DNA from: Dallia pectoralis
Taxonomy: Eukaryota; Chordata; Actinopteri; Esociformes; Umbridae
DNA: 64,000 nucleotides
Direction of reading: 5' to 3'
Assembly (NCBI GenBank): GCA_029465975.1
Contig: CM055743.1
Coordinates: 18,519,507 to 18,583,506, forward strand
Below, one piece after another: positions 36,953-48,715 of the stretch. How positions within the stretch are numbered: position 1 is the stretch's first letter; each line of letters starts with the position of its first letter. The notes under the pieces are model-generated. The model saw only the letters and a list, made by a program, of their open reading frames with translations. It did not search any database and had not been told where the DNA came from. The position numbers were made by a program, and so were the translations under genes.

Positions 36953-37305
36953 CGTGGAGGCGTGGCTTATATTGGTTATATACAGCATAAAGGAGGCGTG
37001 GCTTATCTTGGTTATATATATACGGCATAAAGGAGGCGTGGCTTATCCTGGTTATCTACGGCATAAAGGAGGCGTGGCTTATCTTGGTTATATACAGCAT
37101 AAAGGAGGCGTGGCTTATCTTGGTTATATACAGCATAAAGGAGGCGTGGCTTATATTGGTTATATACAGCATAAAGGAGGCGTGGCTTATCTTGGTTATA
37201 TACAGCATAAAGGAGGCGTGGCTTATCTTGGTTATATACAGCATAAAGGAGGCGTGGCTTATCTTGGTTATATACAGCATAAAGGAGGTGTGGCTTATCT
37301 TGGCT
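36953..37305. repeat. 36-bp minisatellite (CATAAAGGAGGCGTGGCTTA)
   Basis: About ten 36-bp units containing TATACAGCATAAAGGAGGCG and TGGCTTATCTTGG. The first units vary in length; the last seven are near-identical. Confidence 0.95.
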
Positions 37306-37990
37306 TCAATTAGTGCTCAAAACTGAACAAGAGTGTGGCTATCAGAGCCACTTTGTCTTCTCTCTCTTTTTCTGGTTTATTCCTCTCCTTTATCTCTCAC
37401 ATCCAAACAACCTCCAAGTGCCCTGCTCATTCTCAGTTCTCTATGTGACCACCCCCTTTAACTTTCATTTGATCTATTCTCTCTCTCTCTCTTAGTCTCT
37501 CTTTTTCTGTCTCTCGTCTCCCTCGGTCACGCTCTCCTCACCAATGTTTCAGGTCTCTCCACTCTCCATGAAGATGCCGGTATCTCTCTCGTTTTCTTGT
37601 CTCGCTCCGCGTCCTCCTTCCTCAGAGGAGACCTTTCTCCTCCTCTCCCCTCTCTCCCCCTCTCCCTCCCCCTGTCTCTCTTCCAGTGTTTGTTTAAGCA
37701 CTTTTACGGTCACTGCACTTTGCTCTCACAGGGCAGAACTGTACTCAGTTCCTCTGCCTCTCGCCCCCCACTCCCCTTCTCCTAAGCGCACTCTCTCTCC
37801 TTCTCTCACCCTCTTCCTTCGACCATTCCTCTTATTACATGCTCACACCCCCCCTCCTCTCCCCGTTCCTTTAAAAAGTCAAACATTCACAGTTGCTTCA
37901 AAGCCTTCGCCGAGCCTCCTCTCCATCACATCGAAGCCTCGAGATCTGAGGAGGGGAGAAGAAAACCGGGACAAATATAACTCACTCATA
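37306..37990. other. Pyrimidine-rich non-coding stretch
   Basis: CT-rich sequence (CTCTCTCTC, CCTCCTCTCC) giving Ser/Pro/Leu-rich ORFs that are compositional artefacts. Confidence 0.45.
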
Positions 37991-37991
37991 A

Positions 37992-38085
37992 GTGTGCGTC
38001 CCAAACGGCACCCTGTTTCCCACATCGTGCACTACTCCCTCCCCGGGGGGCCTCCATAGGGAGCAGGGTGCTCTTTGGAACACAG
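37992..38085. repeat. Salmonid-type semi-palindromic repeat, copy
   Basis: GCGTCCCAAACGGCACCCTG, GTGCACTACTCCC, and GGAGCAGGGTGCTCTTTGG at the far end. Confidence 0.65.
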
Positions 38086-38383
38086 AGAAATAATCTGCCA
38101 CTTAGACTCTCAGAGACACGTAATTGTTAAAATAAATGAAAGGAGAGGCCTTCCCTGGCAGCGTGCAATTATCAAAAAAGATTATGCCTTAAAATCTGTA
38201 CTCGGGTCAGAAATGATTGGCACCCTTGAAGACGATGAGCGGAAAAGGCCGTATCGGGTAAAAAATAAGAACATGCTAAGCTACAGTATATTTCTGGCTC
38301 AGAAAATGTTGAACGATACGGTTTTCTACTAATACGGTTGCTCGGAATGAATTGATTTTGGTTTAACGAATTACAGTTGTTTG

Positions 38384-38470
38384 CGTGTGTGTGTGTGTTT
38401 GTGTGTGTGTGTGTCTGTGTGTGTGTGTGTGTGTCTGTGTGTGTGTGTGTGTGTCTGTGTGTGTGTGTGG
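38384..38470. repeat. (TG)n microsatellite
   Basis: TG tract with TCTG and TTTG interruptions. Confidence 0.93.
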
Positions 38471-39920
38471 CCAATTAGATTTATTTCCATGTCGTCCGGC
38501 CATAAGCGCAGGTTTCAATTCCAGTGCCACTGGTGTTTTACTGTCTCACAGGCATTAACGTCCGTTGGATGTAATGAACGTAGAGCTCTTTGGCAACTCC
38601 GCTGGGTTTGGTGCCGTGAGAAGAACCCGATAAGCAGAAAGGAACCCCCCACCCACCGTAAAATATTCTGGATGTGCTTTGACATCGTGGGTTTATTTAT
38701 GGGCACTTCTTGCCTCCTAAATCGTAATCGTAAGTAACTTCTTCCGTGGTTCTGTCCCATTGCAATAACTCTCAAAGGGTTCTGGATAGTTGAGGTTTGA
38801 GCCAAGCCTTCGTGCCTGGCGTCCTGGCCGAGCCTTTCTAAGTTGTTTTCTACCCTGCTCTTCCAACGCGGAAGCCATGTGAGATAGCGTGTGAGGGCAC
38901 CCTCTAAACCTAAATCTATATGTTCCAAAGGCTCAGTCTCCGGACTTTAACAGCTCTATGTAAGGCAATAAGAGCATGACTCTATGCTAAGCCCTTAGCT
39001 CTGGTATGTTAGCCACAGCTATATGAAGTGCCTTGTTTCTATTATAAACCGTTCACCAAAGTAATTAGAACTGTATAATATCGTTTTTATACCATGTATT
39101 CAAGGCTTAAAGTTCCATTCAACAAAAAAAGTTTATGAATAAATTACATTTTCAAACTTTCAAAGTGTAATTATTCGGTTAAAGATCATAGCAGTCGTTA
39201 GCGCTGCTACTGGATTGAATATTGCTTGATTTTTAGCTCCTAAACAAAATAAGATGATAAAGCGACAACAAAAAAGTACAAATTACAAATATCCTAATTA
39301 CAATCAAACACTCCGGCTAATTAGGCCGTCCAAACAGGAGTCTGCGTGTACCAGCCGCAAAGCACAAAGAACGTAATCAAGTAACAGGATAGAAATAAAA
39401 AAACTAAAGAACCTTGGTTTCACATAAACACTGTTCATTATATACCTTTGACAACAGAGTGGACTAGATGTGTGGTGTGTGTGTGTGTTTATCCTCATAT
39501 GTGACTCAAACATGTTTATCCTCGTATGTCTTCGTATGTGACTCAAAGCCGTTCAGCTTCGTATGTGACTCAAACCCGTTTATCCTCGTATGTGCTCTCT
39601 TGGTTGCTCCTATAATCGCTTGACCCGTCTGTCTACATATAATTATTTTCTGTTCGTTTATCTCAATCACGGTTCCCGGCGACGTTGGGCCTGACCCTGT
39701 GTCTCATTACGGTCCATTTAAAATCCTTGAGACGGCGACGACAATCAGCTATGACTAATTGAATAAGTGACAGCGTGATGGTGATCTCGTTGTTACGCTC
39801 GCCATGGTAACGATACACGTCCAGGGATTCCAGGAACCGTCCACATGAAGATAACGACTCATAATGGAAATATCATCCATCGTGTCATCATTTATTACAG
39901 ATAATCTGGTCTCAGCGGTC
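38471..39920. other. Non-coding stretch
   Basis: No supported exon. 39460-39600 carries a loose repeat of CGTATGTGACTCAAACCCGT words. 39690-39900 has ACTAATTGAATAAG and CGCCATGGTAACG (half RFX X-box) in balanced sequence, a possible regulatory element. Confidence 0.35.
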
Positions 39921-39924
39921 CTAG

Positions 39925-40030
39925 AGCAGCGGGTCGTTCAGCTGTTAGAGAACACGACCCGATAACCGAAAGGTAGCTGTTCCCGAGCTGGTAAGGCGTA
40001 CAAAATCTGCCACGCTAACCCAATTTGGAG
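39925..40030 (+). mobile_element. HpaI-like salmonid SINE fragment
   Basis: GATAACCGAAAGGTAGCTGT followed by CCCGAGCTGGTAAGGCGTAC and AAAATCTGCC closely follows the salmonid HpaI SINE head I recall (TAACCGAAAGGTTGC...CCCCGAGCTGACAAGGTACAAATCTG). The A-box region CAGCTGTTAGAGAACACGAC is also recognisable. Confidence 0.7.
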
Positions 40031-40139
40031 GGTCAGGGTTAACATCTTTATATCATTTGACGAATTGTGTATTCATATAGTTAATTTCCAGATATATATG
40101 CATATTTTTATTTCTTGTGTTATTTGAGAGAGAGAGAAG

Positions 40140-40232
40140 TATATGCACAGGGCACCGGCGAGATTCGAACCCTAACAGCAGTGCTATGTACACAGCAGTC
40201 TAGACCACTGGACCACCACAGATGACGCATGC
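40140..40232 (-). mobile_element. tRNA-like SINE head, minus strand
   Basis: The minus strand reads TGGTCCAGTGGTCTAGACTG (A box) and then GGGTTCGAATCTCGCC (B box) about 35 bp later. Spacing fits a pol III internal promoter. No matching acceptor stem is visible, so this is a SINE head and not a tRNA gene. Confidence 0.65.
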
Positions 40233-40244
40233 CTGGTGAATAAA

Positions 40245-40400
40245 CTGGTGTGTGTTATGCTGGCAAACAGGTTGCTGATTTGAATCCCACAGGCTACAGA
40301 GCAGTGACCCCTGGATGGAGCAAAGTACTAAACCCCTGAATTGTTCCCGTAATCTCCTCTGGATATTGCTAAATGAATAAAAAGTAAATGTTCAATCCTA
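40245..40400 (+). mobile_element. SINE remnant
   Basis: B-box-like GATTTGAATCCCAC at 40277 is followed by GCTAAATGAATAAAAAGTAA near 40367, a degraded form of the teleost SINE tail. Confidence 0.55.
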
Positions 40401-40679
40401 AAGTAGGTCTCACTGAAATGCTATTGACAGCTAAAGCACTGTGTAATTTGGGGGGCGGGGGCAGGGGGGATTTGACACTTTCTTTTGCTAAGTACTTCTT
40501 TTCGACTTTCTTTTAACATTAGTTTCCCTCCTTGGAGGCCCAGAAGGTGATTTTAAAATGACAGTAATGGTTGATATGTATTGTAGCCCTCCCAATGACG
40601 CTCATGACTCCATTTTTATACCTCAGGGACCGGCTTGTTGTTGTGGGAGATGAGATTTCGCGTTCCACGCAACACGCTA

Positions 40680-40752
40680 GCCACTACAAAGTGCCCTACT
40701 TTTGACCAGAGCCGTATGAAACCCTAATCCAAAGCAGGGCACTATATATTGA
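40680..40752. repeat. Salmonid-type semi-palindromic repeat, partial copy
   Basis: GTGCCCTACTTTTGACCAGA then GCAGGGCACTATAT. Confidence 0.7.
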
Positions 40753-41123
40753 AGCAAATGTTGACTACCAACTTCCGTTCCTTTGTAATGCGTTTTCCCT
40801 GTTGGCTCCATCTCCCTCACTTTATTATGGTAGTAATGTCTTTTCTCTTAAACCCAATGAACGGCGTCGGAGGAAGCCTTGTAAAAGTCCTGATGAATAA
40901 ATGCCTCAGACAGGGGAGACCCATAAAACGAATAACGGCGGCGTTTTTCTACCCGTAGGTTTTCTCCGTATCTCTCTGGGTGCCCTCATGCTGTCTGCTG
41001 TGCCCCTGTGTTTGTCCTCTAAATTGAATTATCACAACAAAAAGATAAGACACTCACTTCTGCTCACACCACCGACCCACCCACGTGCACACCCACCTAC
41101 CCACACGCTCACACGTTTATGGG

Positions 41124-41623
41124 NNNNNNNNNNNNNNNNNNNNNNNNNNNNNNNNNNNNNNNNNNNNNNNNNNNNNNNNNNNNNNNNNNNNNNNNNNNNN
41201 NNNNNNNNNNNNNNNNNNNNNNNNNNNNNNNNNNNNNNNNNNNNNNNNNNNNNNNNNNNNNNNNNNNNNNNNNNNNNNNNNNNNNNNNNNNNNNNNNNNN
41301 NNNNNNNNNNNNNNNNNNNNNNNNNNNNNNNNNNNNNNNNNNNNNNNNNNNNNNNNNNNNNNNNNNNNNNNNNNNNNNNNNNNNNNNNNNNNNNNNNNNN
41401 NNNNNNNNNNNNNNNNNNNNNNNNNNNNNNNNNNNNNNNNNNNNNNNNNNNNNNNNNNNNNNNNNNNNNNNNNNNNNNNNNNNNNNNNNNNNNNNNNNNN
41501 NNNNNNNNNNNNNNNNNNNNNNNNNNNNNNNNNNNNNNNNNNNNNNNNNNNNNNNNNNNNNNNNNNNNNNNNNNNNNNNNNNNNNNNNNNNNNNNNNNNN
41601 NNNNNNNNNNNNNNNNNNNNNNN
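41124..41623. other. Assembly gap (500 N)
   Basis: Exactly 500 undetermined bases, the size commonly used for a gap of unknown length. Left flank is CA/CCAC-rich, so the missing sequence may be repetitive. ORFs that cross it are meaningless. Confidence 0.99.
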
Positions 41624-41937
41624 GGTTGTTGTTTTTCGTACTGTTTTATTTTGATCGTCACGGTTACGCAGCGACTCTTCCTGGCATCCTGAAGAGAACT
41701 ACACGAAATTTTGAAGTTCAATGCCGAGGTGCAGAGGTCAGAGGTTAGAGGTCGGAGAAGCGCCTTCAGATTGTTTACGGTGAACAGGAAAAAAGAAACA
41801 GCAGGAGAGCTTATCCGAGGCATGTTTTAATGTTTACAGGATTTTTTATTAATTATGAAAATTGGTCTAAAGCGGGAGGCACACTGAGATGTAAAATTAG
41901 ATATTTACGCTTATTGCAGGCACAGAGAATACATAAT

Positions 41938-41975
41938 GTGCACACACACACACATGCGCACACATGCGCACACAT

Positions 41976-42038
<63 letters not shown>

Positions 42039-42055
42039 CACACACCCACACACAC
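41938..42055. repeat. (CA)n microsatellite
   Basis: CA tract with repeated CATGCGCA interruptions at its left end. Confidence 0.95.
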
Positions 42056-43039
42056 ATCCGATTCTACACACAGACATGGCAGGCAAAAGCAGGCTATTTC
42101 GTACAGTATTTTTTTAAATAGCCGTATTAACTAAGTGGAAGGTTAACCATGAGTTTTATCACGGCCAAGTGACGAAGCCTGAAAAAATATGCTGAAAATG
42201 CCCTGAATGATTCTCATTTGTAAACATCGATCTGTCAGAAACCATGGCCAACAAAATGTACTGTACGTTCAACGAACTGCCAGTTCGACCGATTTTGACA
42301 TGACATTTAAAGGGTGTTCGTTTATTTACCAACGTGTAGAGGCGAGATATTGGCAACTGCATTATGTACACTAGTGATGGTATTCAGTCAGAAAGACGCA
42401 AGTGAGGAAGAATAGATTTCTCTTTAGAAATAAAAGTCTTTCACAGTAGGAGCTTTAAGCATCTGTGACCCTGATTCAACTTGAATTGTTTATTGTTGAT
42501 TGTATGGAATTTCATCAGTCCAGAAGGCAGGAAAATTCCTCTCTGTTTATACTTGATTACTCATCACGCCAAACCTCTCCGGGATTGAAACGGGCATCAA
42601 GCAGACTCCGATATTCCACCTTGGAAGACAACCTGTGCTGTTCTCCCGCTATCTGCTTCGGGAGGATTAGAGAGCCGGATATTTCCGGAGGAGAGAGAAA
42701 GGAGGCTACTGCCAAGCTTTTCTTTTCCCCTCGGACCCGCGTGTCGAGAATAACCTGCGGATGAGGGAAGAGGGCCCCCGTAGCCGTGGACAAGACGGGC
42801 TGCTCGCTGCTGCAGCTTCGGATCAAAGGAGGGGAGCTGGGAGCTGGGAGCCTCTAGTCGCCCATGGGGAGAGCTGGGATGCCCTGGATTAGCCCAAACG
42901 TACCAGTGATAGGACTCGGTCCTCAATGACAAAATGGACAAACAATGAGTGGCCGGGCTGCTGGAATGGCCCAGTGTAAGCAGGCCAAATAAACAGGGTC
43001 CCGGCATTGTCTGTCTAATGCAACATTTATAGGGCTAGA
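42056..43039. other. Non-coding stretch, candidate regulatory sequence
   Basis: 42900-43030 has GACAAAATGGACAAACAATG and GGCCAAATAAACAGGGTCCC (SOX- and FOX-like cores) in balanced, non-repetitive sequence. No coding exon found. Confidence 0.3.
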
Positions 43040-43145
43040 GCGCATCCCAAATGGCGCACTACTTCCTATTTGGTGCACTCGTTTTTTACCAGGGCCCTGG
43101 TGAAACGTAGTGCACTGCGCAGGGAATAAGGGTGCCAGATGGAAT
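43040..43145. repeat. Salmonid-type semi-palindromic repeat, full-length copy
   Basis: GCATCCCAAATGGCGCACTA, ACCAGGGCCCTGGTGAAACG, TAGTGCACTG and AGGGTGCCAGATGG in order, so both arms are visible. Confidence 0.75.
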
Positions 43146-43282
43146 ATATGACGGCACCTTCAAGATGCTCGGGAGTCTCGCTGCTTTTTCTAATTTCATG
43201 AAAAATGGATGGTGAGCGCTCTTCTCTGCTGAGTTATCTTCTCCGAAGCCGCGGAGGAACGTCGCATTGATAAAGTATCCAG

Positions 43283-43337
43283 CGTTAGCGTTAGCATTAG
43301 CATTGCTTAGCATTAGCATTGCTTAGCATTAGCACTG
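43283..43337. repeat. (GTTAGC/ATTAGC)n short tandem repeat
   Basis: About nine copies of a six-base word TTAGCA/TTAGCG with CTTAGC joins. Confidence 0.85.
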
Positions 43338-44180
43338 CGCAATCCGATTCTCGAACCGTACCCCGGATATTAGACACTGTTCATCGCTGAATTATCGTTT
43401 TCGTCCCTCACGTGAATAAATAATAAAGCAGGTCGCACGGAATCAATTCTACACAGTTAAACGTGAATATAGCTGTCATTCTTACAGGGTTTTTTTTTTA
43501 GCATTGTCACGTCTTGGCACGGCAGGACGGCAGTGAAATCCAACTTATCCAACACAATCTCTGTTTGTTATAGTTCTTCATTGGTATTTCCTCCATATCT
43601 TCATCTTATATATATATTTATTTATATATGTATCATATATTGCGTATTCCAGCCTTAGTCGGCACCAGGTATTCAGACCACTGGCCTTTCTTCTCAGTAA
43701 TTATTACCTGATTCTTCACTTTACCATTTTACTCATTTCTCTTTTTTTAGGTATAATTTCATATGTTTGCTTCATAGTGTTAGTTTAGGACTTAATCACA
43801 ATTTTCTGGTCTCCATTTCTTAACGATATGTCCATTCTGAAACGTGCGTACCTGAAACTGACGCTGTTTGTAACAAATAGGGACCTCATGACGAGCAGAG
43901 ACAGCGTTTGTCTCTTTCTTTTATCTGTGTTCGAGTTTCTATACGGCTACATAAACATTTACTATGCTTCTTCTTTTGTGTGTGTGTGTGTGTTTGTGTG
44001 TGCGTGCGGAACACGTCCCCTGAACGTACTGTATCACAACACAGGCCCTTAGGAAAGGCTGAGGTCACATGACATCCGCGCCGGGGTTTAGTGTATTAAA
44101 GCAGGGCGGATAATTCACCTGAGACCGACGCCCACAATCACTCACCTGGACAGCTGTGCACCGTTTAAAGCCCAGACCCT
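43338..44180. other. AT-rich non-coding stretch
   Basis: No gene recognised. A short TG tract lies at 43976-44005. Confidence 0.4.
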
Positions 44181-44184
44181 CTTT

Positions 44185-44252
44185 ACAGTGCACTACCTGT
44201 CAAAAGGTACACACTATCAGGGGATAAGGATGCCATTTGGAAGTCCCTCCGG
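44185..44252. repeat. Salmonid-type semi-palindromic repeat, partial copy
   Basis: CAGTGCACTACCTGTCAAAA and GGATGCCATTTGGAAGTCCC. Confidence 0.6.
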
Positions 44253-44971
44253 GTCTCGTGCTGCCGTGGTCACTGCTCCGGCAAACGGGGCCCAGCTGCA
44301 CGTGGCGTTTTGATTAATTCTCCTCAGTTGGGTCGGATGTGTGTTAGGAGTGCGAACACGACTGTTATTTATCAGCGCCTCTGTCGGTTTGCCGGTCTCT
44401 GTTGATGCTGCGCGGGTGAGTTTCGGCGTGTGCGTCGTTTGGTTGACGTTGTTCAGTGATAAAGGAGTGATAAGAAGGCAGGTTAACCTGAAACCGAAAT
44501 CATTTCAAAAGTCAAGCTCCGTGTTCGTTCAAAGCGACGTCCCACGAAAGGTTTGTACACCGTCGTTTGAAATATCAACACGTGGGTTGAGGTACTTCTA
44601 TTCCCCTGGAGTCGGTTCAAGCTGGAATACAGAAGTGAGGAGGGCAGTGGTTAACGGCACAGTCTCTCTACAGTTTCGGGGGGTGCTTGTATATATGCCA
44701 TCTCTCACTTAGTGAAAATCCAGCGGTGGTCGAGTCGCTCTTAATGGAAATCGTAAAAAAGGATTTCAATATTTCTTCCCTCTAACGTCGGCGATTCTTA
44801 GTTTATGATTTGATGTATGTTTCTCTGTCAGCGTGGATATCTCCTACAAGCCTCTCCCGTGCTGAGTGCGGGAAATGTATAGATTTTAGTGTAAATCACC
44901 AGATTAATTGGAATTACCAGGCTTTTAGAGCTTCCGAGAGCCACTACCCCAATTTGTCCCTAAGCTTTGTC
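44253..44971. other. Non-coding stretch
   Basis: A 123-codon plus-strand ORF at 44341-44712 has no recognisable motif, no repeats and no clear splice context. I regard it as chance. Confidence 0.35.
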
Positions 44972-44972
44972 T

Positions 44973-45040
<68 letters not shown>

Positions 45041-45055
45041 TGTGTGTGTGTTTTA
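44972..45055. repeat. (TG)n microsatellite
   Basis: About forty TG dinucleotides. Confidence 0.95.
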
Positions 45056-45114
45056 TGCAGCATGTCACATCTAAAAAGGAACCCTACGGCAGGAACATTG
45101 TGGACAAACGCGCG

Positions 45115-45302
45115 CACACGTGCACACTTCACACATGCACACTTCACACATGCACACTTTACACGTGCACACTTCACACATGCACACTTCAAACGTGCAC
45201 ACTTCACACGTGCACACTTCACACGTGCACACTTCACAAGTGCACACTTCACACGTGCACACTTCACACGTGCACACTTCACACGTGCACACTTTACACG
45301 AC
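45115..45302. repeat. 15-bp minisatellite (CACTTCACACGTGCA)
   Basis: About twelve copies of a 15-bp unit. Most contain ACACGTGCAC, and the early ones have ACACATGCAC. Confidence 0.95.
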
Positions 45303-45614
45303 GAGACCAGCTCATGCATGCACCGACCGGAAGAGGAATAACTGTGCGCCACACTGGAACAACTCTGGCCTACGTGGAATGTAAATTTTACACTTCAAAT
45401 GACCTTTATCTTAAATGTCCGCGGCCACGGCTTTAAGCCACGAGCCCACGCCTTATTGTCTGGCCCAGACCACGTTATGGCCGCCCAGTAAAGGTTGTGG
45501 TTTTACACAGAAGCAGTAAAAGCAGCGCACATCCCAAAAGACATCTTCTACCATAAATGATCCGTACACAAAAAGAAACGATGTAGTTTGGCCCTGCTGT
45601 GGCAGTGGTTCCAC

Positions 45615-45735
45615 CTCGATGCCTGCGTCCACACTGGCCTCCTATTCCCTCCGGAGTGCGCTTTAGAACAAGGGAGGCCCATGTTGAAAGTAGTGCACTC
45701 TTAAGAGAACAGGGTGCCATTTGGGATTCGGACAG
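45615..45735. repeat. Salmonid-type semi-palindromic repeat, copy
   Basis: CCTATTCCCTCCGGAGTGCG, GAAAGTAGTGCACTCTTAAG and CAGGGTGCCATTTGGGATTC. Confidence 0.7.
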
Positions 45736-46741
45736 TGGGATGGAATCACTCCCACAGCAGGGCCAAACTGCCTCCCCAGAACCAGGAGGCCCAGGGGAGA
45801 ATGACCCCCTTTCTTATTTTGAGAACTAAGGACATTCACCCCTCTTCTGATATCTGCATTTTTTATTTCACCCCTTCAGTCTTTGTTCGTTTATCCCAGC
45901 ATCTGCTTCGTTTTTCGTATGTATTTTTCCTCCCCGTTCTCCCACTGTCTTAACCCCCTCCTCCCCCTCGTTCTACTTATTTGTCCTTTCTCTCCTCTCC
46001 CTCTCTCACTATAATAACCAGTCTGTTTCTGGTGGCGCTGGTAAATGCTTCTCCTGTATGCCCTCTGTCTCCTCCCTTTCTCTCCCACCAGCCAAATTAC
46101 CAGCTGGTTACTATAGAGACGTGTTTATAAATGCTTTCCTTTTTTTGACGATTCCCCGTCTGCCCTTTTACTTTCTTCTTCCTGTTTCCTCTTCCTCTTA
46201 CTTAACGGTCTCTGTTTTCTTTTCTTACTTTTCTTTCTTTCCGTGTTTCTTCCTTCCTCTTTTCTTGCCAGCTTACAAGGCTGACTTTCCTTATTTTCCT
46301 AGACAATTATCCCCGTCTTTGTTCCTTTTCTGTCTTTCTTTCGTCTCGTCCCCGTCTCTTACTCTCACCAACCCCGTGATTTGCTTTTCCATTCTCATCG
46401 CGGAGAATTAATGGCTAATTTACAGCCGATACTTAAACGAGTTCCACTCAAACGGTGTCTCTCCAGTGTTCACTACTGCTGGTTGTTTACGAAACCACAG
46501 TTCTTCGTCTGTCTCGGTGGATGAAAAATGAAAACCACTGTGCTTCTCTTCGTGATATCCGTATGGTTTGTGCCATTCATTACAGTGTGCCAACCACTGA
46601 AGACTACCTGGGGGGAGGGGGTTTGTAAGAGGATAAAAGGAGTGTGTGTCTCTGTGGACTGTTGTGAAATGATAACCAATATGGGATTTAGGTTCGCATA
46701 CATGCAAGAAGAGAATAAAGATCTGAAAGTGCATATATGTA
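45736..46741. other. Pyrimidine-rich non-coding stretch, plus the start of a repeat-crossing ORF
   Basis: CT-rich to about 46370. At 46528 an ATG opens an ORF that continues through the adjoining 21-bp array; its pre-array part is about 70 codons, with a hydrophobic start MKTTVLLFVISVWFVPFITV and five or so cysteines. Coding status is doubtful. Confidence 0.3.
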
Positions 46742-47443
46742 TGGTTCCAGGTCATATATGTAGGGTTCCAGGTCATATATGTGTGGTTCCAGGTCATATA
46801 TGTGTGGTTCCAGGTCATATATGTGTGGTTCCAGGTCATATATGTGTGGTTCCAGGTCATATATGTGTGGCTCTAGGTCATATATGTATGGTTCTAGGTC
46901 ATATATGTGTGGTTCCAGGTCATATATGTGTGGTTCCAGGTCATATATTTATGGTTCCAGGTCATATATGTATGGTTCCAGGTCATATATTTATGGTTCC
47001 AGGTCATATATTTTTGGTTCCAGGTCATATATGTAGGGTTCCAGGTCATATATGTGTGGTTCCAGGTCATATATGTGTGGTTCCAGGTCATATATGTGTG
47101 GTTCCAGGTCATATATGTGTGGTTCCAGGTCATATATGTGTGGTTCTAGGTCATATATGTGTGGTTCCAGGTCATATATGTAGGGTTTCAGGTCATATAT
47201 GTGTTGTTCCAGGTCATATATGTACGGGTCCAGGTCATATATGTGTGGTTCCAGGTCATATATGTATGGTTCCAGGTCATATATTTATGGTTCCAGGTCA
47301 TATATGTGTGGTTCCAGGTCATTTATGTATGGTTCCAGGTCATATATGTAGGGTTCCAAGTCATATATGTATGGTTCCAGGTCATATATTTATTGTTCCA
47401 GGTCATATATTTATTGTTCCAGGTCATATATGTATGGTTCCAC
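46742..47443. repeat. 21-bp minisatellite (GGTCATATATGTGTGGTTCC)
   Basis: About 33 copies of a 21-bp unit. Variation sits mainly in the TGTGTGG / TGTATGG / TTTATGG / TGTAGGG segment. Because 21 is a multiple of three, frames stay open on both strands. Confidence 0.97.
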
Positions 47444-47742
47444 GGCTGCGTCTATACACACACGGTTTGGGGCGATGCTACAGGGGTGGTGGTTTGTCCC
47501 AAATGTGCCACTCAGGTGAAATACAGACCACCATACCTGTCAGTTGTGTAAACAGTTATTGGCAGACTCTGCATTGCCATAAACGATAATTAATATCTGT
47601 TTTGGTGATATTACGGTCTATTTAGAGCGTAGGCTTTACAGAGATCAGTACGCCTAAGGACAAGAGTAAAAAAATAATAATAATTTGCTCAATACGTTTA
47701 AAGAGTTGACAGTCAACGATATTTTAATAGTTAAAGTCAACA

Positions 47743-47872
47743 CAGGGCCGGCCCTGACCAATATGGGGCCCTAGGCAAGATTAATGCTGGTGCCCCCCTG
47801 CTTTTGCGCCCCTTTGGTAAACGGCGCCCCTAGCATTTGCTTATACCGCCTATGTGGCGGGCCGGCCCGGCA
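47743..47872. mobile_element. Possible short non-autonomous DNA transposon
   Basis: Bounded by CAGGGCCGGCCCTG on the left and GGCGGGCCGGCCCGG on the right, with GGGGCCCTAGGCAAGAT and GCGCCCCTAGCATTTGC facing each other inside. Inverted GC-rich ends around about 130 bp suggest a MITE-like element. Family not assigned; no target-site duplication established. Confidence 0.45.
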
Positions 47873-48715
47873 TATACAATAAAAAAACATTATTATTTCC
47901 TTAGATAATCTTCTAAGAAAAGCGATGGTCTAAACCTCGTTCGATCATAATTCTTCTAAATGTATTTGGAGTCGGGATGTTTGTGAGGTGACAAACTAAT
48001 GGAGAAGAAATAGTGGGTGATATTTTGAAACTAACTTGCCTGAGGCCATCAGTTGGGTCACCAACAGTTCAATGGGAAGCGGCTCGTATTGGTTCTCGCA
48101 CAAACTGTCATGAACAAATCTCACGTCTCAGACACCTCAGGCTCCCAGCTATCTAATCAACGGTACATCAACATTATCTCAACCCAATTTAGACATTATT
48201 GTCTTGGAAAAAAAGACAAAACTAACACAATATCTGGCAATGTGGCCTCTGTCTGGGTGTGTGGTGGGAGTGTTTGATCACTCGGTCGCTAATAATGTTA
48301 AACTTGTCTTCTGGGTTGACAGTATTACTTTAAACTTTCACCAAAGCCTTCTCAAAACTGCAAAGTAGACCAACCTGGCAGAAGTATATTGTTGTTATTT
48401 GTGATTCGTTTGAAATTCCTCTTTTGTTGGATGTTTAATTAGTGGAATTATCAATCAATGAAATGTCTTTTATAAAGACCTTTTTACAGCAAATGCCACA
48501 AAGTGTTTTTACGAAATCCAAAATCGAGATCTACTGGACCAACCTCAAGCATTAAGAAATTACCAGCTTTTAGAAATTGAAACGGTGTCCTCCTTCCCCT
48601 CAGCACAGGAGAGCTCAGACAAAACAGGTTAATTACCAGTCCTCTGTGTCATCCTAATGAGCCCAATCCTCGCAGACCTTGGATTTAAACCAAGAACTCT
48701 GACTACGAATGATCC
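47873..48715. other. Non-coding stretch
   Basis: AT-rich, nothing recognised. Confidence 0.4.

Noticed and set aside
40901..41823. ORFs of 189-263 codons
   Set aside because: They cross the 500-N gap and are made mostly of undetermined residues.
43283..43337. Interstitial telomere-like repeat
   Set aside because: The word is TTAGCA/TTAGCG, not TTAGGG; too short and different to claim telomeric origin.
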